Below are positions 44,969-53,518 of a stretch of DNA of 64,000 bases, piece after piece. Made by a program: the position numbers and the translations under genes. The stretch is from Castellaniella sp041677825 (GTDB lineage: Bacteria > Pseudomonadota > Gammaproteobacteria > Burkholderiales > Burkholderiaceae_B). The DNA lies in NCBI RefSeq assembly GCF_041677825.1, contig NZ_JBAYPG010000017.1:1-64000 (forward strand). Direction: 5' to 3'. How positions within the stretch are numbered: position 1 is the stretch's first letter; each line of letters opens with the position of its first letter. The notes beneath the pieces are model-generated. The model saw only the letters and a program-made list of their open reading frames with translations, was not told the origin of the DNA and made no database searches.

Positions 44969-45754
44969 ATGAACTCGCAAAACCTGACTGTTTCGCATGC
45001 CGACAATGGCGTGGTGACCCTTGCGGTCGACAATGGCAGTTCGCTGAACCTGCTCGACAGAGCCACCCTGGCTGAATTGACCGACACCTTGCTGCATTTG
45101 GCGCATGATCCGTCAATTCGGGCTCTGGTGCTCTCGGGGGCGGGCGACAAGGCCTTTCTGGGCGGGGTCGATATCGAAGTCATGGCCGGCCTGGATACGG
45201 CCGGCGCCGCGGCATTCATCACCGACCTGTCCAGTCTCTGCGAGGCCGTGCGTGATTTTCCCGTGCCCACAGTGGCGCGTATTCAGGGCTGGTGCATTGG
45301 TGGGGGCCTCGAGTTTGCCGCGGCCTGCGACCTGCGCATCGGCTCCGACGCGGCCAGGTTCGCTATGCCCGAGGTGCGCATTGGCATTCCGTCGGTCATC
45401 CACGCCAGGCTGCTGGCGCGCCTGGTGGGCGAAGGCAATATGCGCTGGCTGGTGCTCACCGGTGGGGCCATCGATGCGCATACGGCGCTGGGCTGGGGGC
45501 TGCTGAATCAGGTGGTGCCAGCCGGGCGGCTGGACGCCGCCGTGGCCGACGCCGTGGCGCAGATCCTGGCCTGTGCCCCGGGGGCCATACGCAGCCAGAA
45601 GGCCTTGTTGCGGGCCTGGGAAGATCCGCACATCGAACGCGACATCAAAGACAGTGTGGCGGCCTTTGCCAGCAGCTACAACGGCACGGAACCGCGGCAG
45701 CTGATGCAGGCGTTTCTCGATGGCAAACAGGGGCGCGGCCCGAAAAACCGCTGA
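44969..45754 (+). CDS. enoyl-CoA hydratase/isomerase family protein
   Basis: A 261-residue crotonase-fold protein. The oxyanion-hole segments are FLGGVDIEVM (about residue 70) and GWCIGGGLEFAAACDLRIGS (about 110). A glutamate suitable for catalysis is in MPEVRIGIPS. The fold covers hydration, isomerisation and hydrolysis of acyl-CoA, and the exact reaction cannot be read from sequence. ATG 44969 has gagg 4 nt upstream; an in-frame GTG at 44942 has none. It is convergent with the CoA-transferase gene, 22 bp apart, and divergent from the MaoC hydratase. Confidence 0.9.
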   Translation: MNSQNLTVSHADNGVVTLAVDNGSSLNLLDRATLAELTDTLLHLAHDPSIRALVLSGAGDKAFLGGVDIEVMAGLDTAGAAAFITDLSSLCEAVRDFPVPTVARIQGWCIGGGLEFAAACDLRIGSDAARFAMPEVRIGIPSVIHARLLARLVGEGNMRWLVLTGGAIDAHTALGWGLLNQVVPAGRLDAAVADAVAQILACAPGAIRSQKALLRAWEDPHIERDIKDSVAAFASSYNGTEPRQLMQAFLDGKQGRGPKNR

Positions 45755-45776
45755 ACCGGCATCTGCGCGCACCGGG

Positions 45777-47063
45777 TCAAAGCACGCCCCTTGCGCGCAG
45801 CGCCTGCAGGGCCGCGGGCGTCAGATCGAGGCGCTCGCGCAGGACCTCATCCGTATGCTGGCCCAATGCGGGTGGCGCATGGCGCAGCCGGGCAGGCGCG
45901 TCGGACAGGCGCAGGGGGCTTGCGACCCCCACGATTTCATTGATGATCTCGCCCTCCGGCACGGCCCCGTCCGGATAGCGCTCCTGGCTGATACGCAGGC
46001 CACGGGCATGGACCTGCCGGTTCTCGAAGGCTGTCCCGATGTCATTGATGGGGCCGCAGGGTACGGCCTTGTCCTGGAACAGTTCGACCCATTCTGCGGT
46101 GGTCCGCGTGCGCAGGAGTTCGCTCATCAGGGCCACCAGAACCGGGCGGTTCTCGACCCGCACCGCGTTGCTGCGGAAGCGCTCGTCATGCATCCAGTCG
46201 ACCCCCACAGCCTGGCAGAATCGAGTGAACTGGCCGTCATTGGCAATCCCCATCAGTACGCGGCCATCCGCCGTCGGAAAGTCCTGGTAGGGCGACAGGC
46301 TCATGTGTACGTTACCCAGGCGCGGCGGCACTTCGCCGGTGTTCAGGAAGCCCGAGGCCTGGTTGGCCAGCATGGCCATGCCCACATCCAGCAATGAGGT
46401 GTCGATGTACTGGCCGCGCCCGGTACGGTGGCGCATTTCGAGTGCGGCCAGGATCGCGATGGTGGCGTACATCCCCGACATCAGATCGGTGATCGCCACC
46501 CCGACGCGTACCGGGCCGCCACCCGGTTCGTCATCGCCGCGGCCCGTGATGCTCATCATGCCGCTCATGGCCTGGATCAGCAGGTCGTAGCCGGCACGGC
46601 CGGCAAAGGGCCCCGTCTGGCCAAAACCCGTGATGGAACAGTAGATCAGGCGTGGGTTGTCGGCAGCCAGGCTGGCGTAGTCCAGCCCATAGCGTGCCAG
46701 ATTGCCGACCTTGAAATTTTCGACCAGGATATCGGATTCGCGTGCCAGATCGCGGATGATCTGCTGGCCTTCCTGGCTCGCGATATTGACGGTCACTGAA
46801 CGCTTGTTGCGGTTGCACGAGGCGAAATAGCAACCCTGGTCCGTGGGTCGGCCCTGTGCATCGGGAAAGTAGGGCGGCCCCCAATGCCGCGTGTCATCGC
46901 CCTCGCCGGGCTTTTCGATCTTGATGACATCGGCCCCGAGATCGGCCAGGTTCTGTGTGCACCAAGGGCCGGCCAGAACGCGCGAGAGATCCAGCACACG
47001 AATGCCCGCCAGTGCATCGTGCCGGGCATCGTTAGGTGTCGAGGGGGCATCATTGCGGCTCAT
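45777..47063 (-). CDS. type III (CaiB/BaiF family) CoA-transferase
   Basis: A 428-residue cytoplasmic enzyme that moves CoA between carboxylic acids without a covalent phosphate. The family start ALAGIRVLDLSRVLAGPWCTQNLADLGADVIKIEKP is clearly present in pieces, as are RNKRSVTVNI, the SDILVENFKVG segment, and ITGFGQTGPFAGRAGYDLL. The nucleophilic aspartate is in VGVAITDLMSGMY. Relatives act on carnitine, formate/oxalate, succinate or branched acids; the substrate here is unknown. ATG 47063 is preferred over an in-frame TTG at 47069. It lies 54 bp downstream of the enoyl-CoA hydratase gene and appears to be the last gene of the transport operon. Confidence 0.92.
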   Translation of the reverse strand: MSRNDAPSTPNDARHDALAGIRVLDLSRVLAGPWCTQNLADLGADVIKIEKPGEGDDTRHWGPPYFPDAQGRPTDQGCYFASCNRNKRSVTVNIASQEGQQIIRDLARESDILVENFKVGNLARYGLDYASLAADNPRLIYCSITGFGQTGPFAGRAGYDLLIQAMSGMMSITGRGDDEPGGGPVRVGVAITDLMSGMYATIAILAALEMRHRTGRGQYIDTSLLDVGMAMLANQASGFLNTGEVPPRLGNVHMSLSPYQDFPTADGRVLMGIANDGQFTRFCQAVGVDWMHDERFRSNAVRVENRPVLVALMSELLRTRTTAEWVELFQDKAVPCGPINDIGTAFENRQVHARGLRISQERYPDGAVPEGEIINEIVGVASPLRLSDAPARLRHAPPALGQHTDEVLRERLDLTPAALQALRARGVL

Positions 47064-47117
47064 GTTCAATTCCGTGGGTTCTTCGAGAGGGTGCAGACCG
47101 CCTGCAGGACAGGGCTG

Positions 47118-47918
47118 TCAGTCCCATGTCAGGCGCGGTGCCCGCTTGTCGCGAAAGCGCTGCAGGGCATCCTGGTGATAATCGGTATCGTGGCATACCG
47201 CCTGGGCGTAGGCTTCCAGATCGGCCATGGCGCGGGCATCGAGTTCGAATGACTGGTTCATGATGGACTTGGTCACCCCGAAGGCCACGGGCGATGTGGC
47301 GCACAGGCGCCGTGCCAGATCGCTGGTGGCACGTGCCAGCCCGTCTGCATCCTCGACGATCTGGAACACCATGCCGAGTTCATGCGCCTCGGTGGCCGCG
47401 ATGACGCGTGTGGTGAAGACGATTTCCTTGGCGCGCTGGCGGCCCACGATGCGCGGCAGCAGGTACATGGTGCCCAGATCGGGCGCCAGCCCCACCCGGC
47501 CGAATATGGCACAGAATCGTGCCCGCTGCGTGGCCAGAATGAAATCGGCAGCCAGTGCGAGCCCGAGGCCCGCGCCATAGGCAGGACCATCGACCGAGGC
47601 GATGACCGGCTTTTCGAGATCCGTCAGAATATCCAGCCAGACGTGCTGTTTGCGGATGCGGCTGCGCCAGTCGGGCCCGCTCAGGCTGTCGCGCAGCATC
47701 GACTGCATGTCGCCACCGGCACAGAATGCGCCGCCTGCACCGCGAACCACCAGAACGCGCACGTTTGAATCATCGCGGACCTGCTGCATGAGTGTGGTCA
47801 GGTGTGCGCGAATTTCTGCCGTGAGCGCATTGCGCTGGCCGGGGCGGTTGAGCGTCAGCGTGCAAATGCCGTCAGTCAGGGTCGACAGGACGGCAGGCTG
47901 TTCGGTCTCTGCGGTCAC
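47118..47918 (-). CDS. enoyl-CoA hydratase/isomerase, PaaG-like
   Basis: A 266-residue crotonase-family protein. The oxyanion motifs are GAFCAGGDMQSM (about residue 65) and GPAYGAGLGLALAADFILA (about 110). The catalytic-loop region reads IFGRVGLAPDLG, with an aspartate as in PaaG isomerases instead of the usual glutamate pair. It may therefore be an isomerase of ring- or double-bond-shifted acyl-CoA. The start is GTG at 47918, and GTGA overlaps the stop of the upstream permease gene by 4 bp. This coupling is the best evidence that the transporter and CoA genes serve one pathway. Confidence 0.88.
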   Translation of the reverse strand: MTAETEQPAVLSTLTDGICTLTLNRPGQRNALTAEIRAHLTTLMQQVRDDSNVRVLVVRGAGGAFCAGGDMQSMLRDSLSGPDWRSRIRKQHVWLDILTDLEKPVIASVDGPAYGAGLGLALAADFILATQRARFCAIFGRVGLAPDLGTMYLLPRIVGRQRAKEIVFTTRVIAATEAHELGMVFQIVEDADGLARATSDLARRLCATSPVAFGVTKSIMNQSFELDARAMADLEAYAQAVCHDTDYHQDALQRFRDKRAPRLTWD

Positions 47919-49147
47919 AGCGCGTCTTCCTCGGAAAAGTACCGGTAGCAGGTGTAGATGATGAAAGTGCTGATCAGCAGCAGCAAGCCCAGGGCACTGG
48001 CCATGCCCCAGTTGATGGTGGTATCGGTGAAGTAGGCCACGTAGTAGCTGATGAACTGGTCGCTTGCGCCGCCCACCAGCGCCGGCGTGATGTAGTAGCC
48101 GACTGCGATGATGAACACCAGCAGGCAGCCTGAAGCCACGCCGCGATAGGTCTGGGGCAGGTAGATGCGGATGAATGCCTGCAAGGGATGGCTGCCCAGT
48201 GATACCGCTGCCCGTTCGAGATTGGGGGATACCGATTTCATGACGCTGTAGATGGGCAGGATCATGTAGGGCAGCAGCACCTGGATCATGGCGATGTAGA
48301 CGCCGGTGCGGTTGAACAGCAGCGGGATGGGTTCGTCGGTCAGGGACAGCTTCATCAACAGGGTGTTGATCAGGCCCTGGCGCTGCAGGATCACGATCCA
48401 GGCCGATATGCGCACCAGCACGGACGTCCAGAATGGGATCAGGATGATGACGAACACGATGTTGGCCATGGTATCCGGCATGCGGACCATCCAGTAGGCC
48501 AGCGCATAGCCCAGCACCAGACAGATCAGCGTCGTGATCAGGCTGATTTCGAATGTGCGTGCGAAGATATTGACGAATGCCGACTGGTCTGGCGGTACCT
48601 GCGTGATTTTGCCGTCGTCATTGACCCGCAGGTCCAGGGAGGTCAGCAGGTAGTAGGGGGTCCATGCCGAACCGTTGCGTGCGATGGCGTGCCAGTATTG
48701 CAGGTCGGCCCAGCGCTTGTCGATCTTCAGGATGTCGCTCGAGCCAAACTGCTGGCTCTCCGACAGGTCTTTGGGCAACCGGTTGATAGTCTTGAAGATC
48801 AGCGAACGATAGCCGGGGATTTCGTAGTTCAGCCTGCGTGACAGATCGCCCGCCTTGCGATCGCCGCGAATTGCCGCAAGGTCGTGTGCCAGTGCGTTGA
48901 AGCCCGCTTCGGGTACGGGGGACTGGCGGTCCCATTGCGCCAGAACCTTGACCGTCTGCGGCAGGCCAGCCACGACTTCGGGGTTCGCCATCGCGCGCAC
49001 CAGCAGGGTGCCGATGGGCACGATGAACAGAATGAGCAGAAACAGCATCAAGGGCGTGATCAACAGAATCGCGCGCCGCCGCACTCGGCGCTTTTCACGC
49101 CGTGTGCTCGCCAATAAAGCCGTACTGTCGGGCGCAGTGAGTTCCAT
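47915..49147 (-). CDS. ABC transporter permease, polyamine/opine type (PotB-like)
   Basis: An inner-membrane permease of 410 residues, unusually long (relatives are near 290). The first helix (about 28-50) is followed by a large predicted periplasmic segment (about 55-190, charged, without membrane helices). Five further helices carry the binding-protein-dependent transport domain. The EAA loop, which contacts the ATPase, is AAVSLGSHPLQAFIRIYLPQTYRGV near residue 315 (two pieces). The N terminus is very basic. It lies between the binding-protein gene and the enoyl-CoA hydratase gene that overlaps its stop codon. Confidence 0.92.
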   Translation of the reverse strand: MELTAPDSTALLASTRREKRRVRRRAILLITPLMLFLLILFIVPIGTLLVRAMANPEVVAGLPQTVKVLAQWDRQSPVPEAGFNALAHDLAAIRGDRKAGDLSRRLNYEIPGYRSLIFKTINRLPKDLSESQQFGSSDILKIDKRWADLQYWHAIARNGSAWTPYYLLTSLDLRVNDDGKITQVPPDQSAFVNIFARTFEISLITTLICLVLGYALAYWMVRMPDTMANIVFVIILIPFWTSVLVRISAWIVILQRQGLINTLLMKLSLTDEPIPLLFNRTGVYIAMIQVLLPYMILPIYSVMKSVSPNLERAAVSLGSHPLQAFIRIYLPQTYRGVASGCLLVFIIAVGYYITPALVGGASDQFISYYVAYFTDTTINWGMASALGLLLLISTFIIYTCYRYFSEEDAL

Positions 49148-49225
49148 CCTTGGTTACCTCAGGTCGGGTGGCCCGCGAACGAGCACGCAGGCCACCGGCA
49201 GCAGAGCGTCGCCGTCAGGCCTGCA

Positions 49226-49262
49226 TCGCGTCGGGCGCGGGCCCTGGCGGGCCCTGACGCGA
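49226..49262 (-). other. large stem-loop between binding-protein and permease genes
   Basis: Outer arms tcgcgtc (49226-49232) and gacgcga (49256-49262) pair perfectly. Inside, two copies of gggccc pair around a tggc loop. No T tract follows, so it looks like an intercistronic mRNA-stabilising or attenuating hairpin. That would favour the binding protein over the membrane parts, as in many ABC importer operons. Confidence 0.6.
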
Positions 49263-49285
49263 TACAGACCCGAACGGGCATGAAC

Positions 49286-50323
49286 TTACTGGGCAGCCCA
49301 GGCGGCAAAGCGCTGTTCGAGCTCTTCGCCATGATCCGCCCAGAATTCGATATTGTTGCGGATCGCATTCTTGGCGTTTTCAGGGGCATTGGGCAGTTGG
49401 GCCAGCACTTCGGGGCTGACACCGGCCAGGCCGGACTTGGTCACCGGGCCGTAGGGGATCACACTGGCTGCGCGTGCCTGCTGTTCGGGCTGCGTGATGT
49501 ACTTGACGAACTCGATGGCCTGGTCCTTGTTGGGCGAGCCGCTGGGTACGACCCAGTAGTCGTAGTCATACAGGCTTGCGTTCCAGACGGCCTGGAGTGG
49601 ATAGCCTTCCTTCTGGGCATCATAGACACGACCGTTGTACACGGGCGACATGACCACGTCGCCTGCAGCAAGCAGTTGCACAGGTTGTGAACCGGCTTCC
49701 CACCATTGGATGTGGGGCTTGAGTTCGTCGAGTTTCTTGAACGCACGGTCGATCCCTTCGGGTGTGGACAGCACCTTGTAGACATCCTCGACCGGCACGC
49801 CGTCGGCAACCAGTGCGGGCTCGATGTTGTAGAGCGCCGTCTTGCGCATGCCGCGCTTGCCCGGGAATTTCTCGACATCCCAGAAATCAGCCCAACTGGT
49901 GGGCGCTTCCTTGGTGAGCTCGGTGTTGTAGGTCATCACATAACCCCACACCCAGGTACCGACACCACAGTATTCGAGTGCGCCCGGCTGGAAGTCATCG
50001 GCATCCAGGACGCTGGCCCAGTCGATGTCTTCGTAGACGCCCGACTCACAGCCCTGCGGCATGGAGCCGGTTTCACCCTCGACCAGGTCCCAGACCACGT
50101 TGTTGGAATCCACCATGGCCTTGATCTTGGCCTGTTCGCCGTTGTAGGCCACTTCGATGATGGGTTTGCCCGTATCTTTCGTGTAGTGGTCGAACCAGGC
50201 GGCCTTCTGGGCTGCGCCGCCTGCGCCGCCGAAGTTCACCACGGTCAGGTCCCTGGCGTGTGCCGTACCACCCCAGGCCAGTGCCGCGCCCATAAGCAGT
50301 GCGCTCGTCAGTTTCAGATTCAT
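49286..50323 (-). CDS. ABC transporter substrate-binding protein (PotD/YdcS-like)
   Basis: A 345-residue periplasmic protein with a classical signal peptide (residues 1-23, ending GGTAHA). The mature chain begins RDLTVVNFGGAGGAAQKAAWF, typical of COG0687 binding proteins for polyamines, GABA, opines and related amines. Aromatic and acidic residues that could hold a cationic ligand occur in LVEGETGSM, TWVWGYVMTYN and YDYDYWVVPSG. The ligand is not certain. It lies between the ATPase gene and a hairpin preceding the permease gene, as expected for an importer operon. Confidence 0.92.
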   Translation of the reverse strand: MNLKLTSALLMGAALAWGGTAHARDLTVVNFGGAGGAAQKAAWFDHYTKDTGKPIIEVAYNGEQAKIKAMVDSNNVVWDLVEGETGSMPQGCESGVYEDIDWASVLDADDFQPGALEYCGVGTWVWGYVMTYNTELTKEAPTSWADFWDVEKFPGKRGMRKTALYNIEPALVADGVPVEDVYKVLSTPEGIDRAFKKLDELKPHIQWWEAGSQPVQLLAAGDVVMSPVYNGRVYDAQKEGYPLQAVWNASLYDYDYWVVPSGSPNKDQAIEFVKYITQPEQQARAASVIPYGPVTKSGLAGVSPEVLAQLPNAPENAKNAIRNNIEFWADHGEELEQRFAAWAAQ

Positions 50324-50363
50324 TGATTGATCTCCTGTTTGTTCTATGACTCGAAGTCGGGTT

Positions 50364-51452
50364 TCATGGCTCTAGGACACGTACGAAGCAGGGTTCCACA
50401 TAGAGCCGGTGTGGTGCTTTTTCAGTTCTTGGCAGGCTGGATTCCTGCAGGGGGATTTTCACGAAGATCTTGTCGCCGCCCTGGGGCAGACGGAATTGCG
50501 CGCGGACGTGGTCGCCCTGGTAGACGTCTTCTTCGAAATTGGCGACGAAGTGGTTGTCGCTGTCGTTGGGCGCGAGCGTGACCCGCTCGGGGCGGACTGC
50601 GATCACGCATGCTGTTCCGGTGGCCAGTGAGTGCACGTTGAGCGCGCGCAGGGTCTGCCCCTGGGACAGGCGCACGCTGCAGTATTCGCCTTCTGTGGCC
50701 GTGAGCACGCCCTCGATCTGGATGCTGTCGCCCATGAAGCCCGCCACGAAGCGATTGCGGGGCTCTTCGTACAGGACTGCCGGCACGTCGACCTGCTGGA
50801 TCACGCCATGATTGAAGATCGCGATGCGGTCGCTCATGGTAAGCGCTTCGCTCTGGTCGTGCGTGACATACAGAAAGGTGATGCCCAGCATCTTGTGCAG
50901 ATCCTTGAGCTCGAGTTGCATGCGTTCACGCAGTTTTTTATCGAGTGCCCCCAGGGGTTCGTCCATCAGCACCACAGAGGGTTCGAACACCAGTGCACGC
51001 GCCAGCGCGATACGCTGTTTCTGCCCCCCGGAAATCTGCCCTGGATAGCGGTTGGCGTATTCGCCCATTTCGACCATGTCGAGCGCCTTCTGCACCCGGG
51101 TGCGGCGTTCTTCGGACGGCATCTTGCGTACTTTCAGCGGGTATTCGATGTTCTTGTACAGCGTCATGTGCGGAAACAGGGCGTAATTCTGGAACACCAT
51201 ACCCAGGTTGCGGCTGTGCGGAGGCACGTCGTGCAGATCCCGGCCCTGCAAGGTGATGGTGCCGCCGCTGGGCTCTTCGAAGCCGGCCAGCATCATCAGC
51301 GAGGTCGTCTTGCCCGAGCCGGACGGGCCCAGCAGCGACAGGAATTCACCCTTGTAGATGTCGAGGTTCAGGTCGACCACGACCAGGCTGGTGCCATCGT
51401 AGGATTTCTGGACCTGACGAAAGCTGACAAGTACCTCGTTGGAAGTCTGCAT
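50364..51452 (-). CDS. ABC transporter ATPase, PotA-like
   Basis: A 362-residue importer ATPase. Walker A GPSGSGKTTSLMMLAG is near residue 40, the Q loop VFQNYALFPHMT, the signature ISGGQKQRIALARAL, Walker B VVLMDEPLGALDKKLRE, and the switch THDQSEALTMSD. The C-terminal part (about 240-362) is the TOBE regulatory domain (VIAVRPERVTL, GDHVRAQF), as in PotA and other polyamine-type systems. The ATG at 51452 has agga about 9-12 nt upstream. About 183 bp separate it from the aminotransferase gene upstream on the same strand. Confidence 0.94.
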   Translation of the reverse strand: MQTSNEVLVSFRQVQKSYDGTSLVVVDLNLDIYKGEFLSLLGPSGSGKTTSLMMLAGFEEPSGGTITLQGRDLHDVPPHSRNLGMVFQNYALFPHMTLYKNIEYPLKVRKMPSEERRTRVQKALDMVEMGEYANRYPGQISGGQKQRIALARALVFEPSVVLMDEPLGALDKKLRERMQLELKDLHKMLGITFLYVTHDQSEALTMSDRIAIFNHGVIQQVDVPAVLYEEPRNRFVAGFMGDSIQIEGVLTATEGEYCSVRLSQGQTLRALNVHSLATGTACVIAVRPERVTLAPNDSDNHFVANFEEDVYQGDHVRAQFRLPQGGDKIFVKIPLQESSLPRTEKAPHRLYVEPCFVRVLEP

Positions 51453-51635
51453 GTCCTGGGATTCCTGGTTGTACAAGAAACGTGTACGGGAAGGCGCCCC
51501 CCGAGGCGGCGCATCATGCCGCTGCGCGGGAGGAGGTGGCAGGGGAGACCGGCCCGGTGCTGCCATGGATGGCTGCGCGCCCTGGATCCGCGGCGACACC
51601 CGGAAACCTGGGCCTGCCTCGCGGCCCTGCACCGC

Positions 51636-52997
51636 TCAGAGCTCCTTGTGCAGTGCTTCGAGAGACTGCTTGAAGATGCTCACGATATCGCCGGCCTGTT
51701 CTGGCGTGGTGATGAGTGGCGGGCAGAACGCGATGTTCTCGCCAATGCCGCGCAGGATCAGGCCATTGTCCTGGCAGTGTTGTTGCAGGCGTTGGCCCAC
51801 TTTCAGGGCAGGGTCGAACGGCGCCCGCGTTTTTTTGTCGGCCACCACTTCGACTGCGGCAATGAGCCCCTGGCCGCGCACTTCGCCTACCAGAGGGTGG
51901 TCGGCCAGTGCACGCAGGCCCTCTTGGAGAACCTTGCCAGTGGTGCGCGCATTCTCGACCAGATTGCGTTCTTCGATGATGCGGATGTTCTCGAGGCCGA
52001 CAGCCGTGCACACGGGGTGGCCACTGGCCGTATAGCCGTGACCGAACACGCCCACTTCGCCGGAGTGCCTGTTGATGACGTCGGCGACCTTCTGGTTCAT
52101 GAGCACGGCTGACAGCGGCAGATAGGACGACGTGATCTGCTTGGACAGGGTCATGAAATCAGGCTTGATGTCGTAGAGATCAGAGGCAAACATGTGGCCT
52201 GTGCGACCGAACGCCGTGATGACCTCGTCTGCGATGACCAGAACGTCGTATTTGCGGCAGACATCCTGGACTTTCTGCCAGTAGGTCTGCGGCGGCACGA
52301 TGACGCCGCCGGCGCCGATGATGGGTTCGCCGATGAACGCCGCGACCGTATCGGGGCCTTCGCTCAGGATCAGGTCTTCGAGCTCCTGTGCGCAGCGTGT
52401 GGCGTAGTCGACTTCGGATTCACCCGGCTTGCCGTTGCGATACCAATAGGGTGTGCTGGTGTGCAGGATGCGGGGCAATGGCAGGTCGAAGTCTTTGTGG
52501 TTGCGCTCCATGCCGGTGAGGCTGCCGGCGGCGATGGTGACGCCGTGGTAGCCCAGCTTGCGGGCGATGATCTTCTTTTTGTTCTTGCGCCCCAATGCGT
52601 TGTTGTAATACCACACGAGCTTGATGATGGTGTCGTTGGCTTCCGAACCCGAGTTGGTGAAGAAAGCCTGGGCCATCTTGCCACGCGTCAGCTGCACCAG
52701 CTTGTTGGCCAGTTCCATCGACGGAATGTTGGTCTTGTGCGAAAACGTATGGTAGAAGGGCAATTCTTTCATCTGCCGGTAGGCCACTTCGGCCAGGCGC
52801 GGTTCGCTGAAGCCCACTGCCACACTCCACAGACCGGAGAGCCCCTCGATGTAGCGCTTGCCGGCCTGGTCGAAGACGTAGATGCCCTCGCCGCGTTCGA
52901 TGACCATGGAGCCTTCCTTGCGCAGTTGCACCATGTTGGTATACGAGTGCAGCTGGTGCTGGGCGTCTGTGCTGGCCAGTGTTGACAGATTTGACAT
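51636..52997 (-). CDS. class III aminotransferase (omega-amino acid/putrescine type)
   Basis: A 453-residue PLP enzyme of the group that includes putrescine-pyruvate (SpuC) and beta-alanine transaminases. Landmarks are EGLSGLWSVAVGF near residue 51, the phosphate-binding TNSGSEANDTIIK (114-126) and the PLP-stacking KLGYHGVTIAAGSLTG. The ring-nitrogen aspartate D257 is in VIADEVITAFGR. The Schiff-base lysine K286 is in TLSKQITSSYLP. It would remove a terminal amino group to give an aldehyde or keto acid. ATG 52997 has aggaaa about 7 nt upstream. Its position ahead of a polyamine-type importer suggests that it processes the imported amine (inference). Confidence 0.93.
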   Translation of the reverse strand: MSNLSTLASTDAQHQLHSYTNMVQLRKEGSMVIERGEGIYVFDQAGKRYIEGLSGLWSVAVGFSEPRLAEVAYRQMKELPFYHTFSHKTNIPSMELANKLVQLTRGKMAQAFFTNSGSEANDTIIKLVWYYNNALGRKNKKKIIARKLGYHGVTIAAGSLTGMERNHKDFDLPLPRILHTSTPYWYRNGKPGESEVDYATRCAQELEDLILSEGPDTVAAFIGEPIIGAGGVIVPPQTYWQKVQDVCRKYDVLVIADEVITAFGRTGHMFASDLYDIKPDFMTLSKQITSSYLPLSAVLMNQKVADVINRHSGEVGVFGHGYTASGHPVCTAVGLENIRIIEERNLVENARTTGKVLQEGLRALADHPLVGEVRGQGLIAAVEVVADKKTRAPFDPALKVGQRLQQHCQDNGLILRGIGENIAFCPPLITTPEQAGDIVSIFKQSLEALHKEL

Positions 52998-53518
52998 GTG
53001 ACTTTCCTGTGTGAATTCAATCTTGGGGTTGCAGCCCGACGCACGGCGGCCTGTTGCTGCGCGCGCCGGGCATACGGGAGGCTGGGTGCCGGTAATGACC
53101 TGGAAGGGGCTGGGGGCGTTCTGCTGTGGCGTCCATCGTGTGGGCGTTCCTGCACCGCTGGCGTGATGGAAACCTGGCGTCCGGCAATGGGAAGAGCTCT
53201 GCATACAACGTAAAGGACTGCTTGAGCAACATAGCGGACTGCTTGAGAGTTTGAATCCCGGGCCTGGGCGCATCGCCGCCAAGTGCCGGCCGGTGTGCCA
53301 TCGAGACCCGGAAACCACGGTTTCGACGCTGACATCATTACTCAGCTGGCATGCAGTGTCAAGGCATCGGGCGCCCTGTCCGACGCCGCTCCGGGCACTG
53401 GTTCGAGCCCGCCCGGTGCGTTCCCGGTGTACTTGCCGGCCTGGCATGCAGAGCGGCCTCAGGCACGTGCCGGGCGTGTATCATGGGCGATGCGGCCTTC
53501 GTCCTTTCATGTCATTCC
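52998..53518. other. divergent intergenic region between aminotransferase and acyl-CoA ligase
   Basis: This 521-bp gap holds no gene I can support. It must contain the promoters for both divergent units and includes the 12-bp direct repeat at 53215-53247. The rest shows no convincing hairpin or promoter. Confidence 0.5.
53215..53247. promoter_or_regulatory. 12-bp direct repeat, candidate operator
   Basis: ggactgcttgag occurs perfectly at 53215-53226 and 53236-53247, start to start 21 bp, about two helical turns. It lies in the gap between the aminotransferase and ligase genes, about 220 bp and 270 bp from their starts. Same-face direct repeats of this kind often bind regulators; the regulator is unknown and not encoded nearby. 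Confidence 0.55.
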
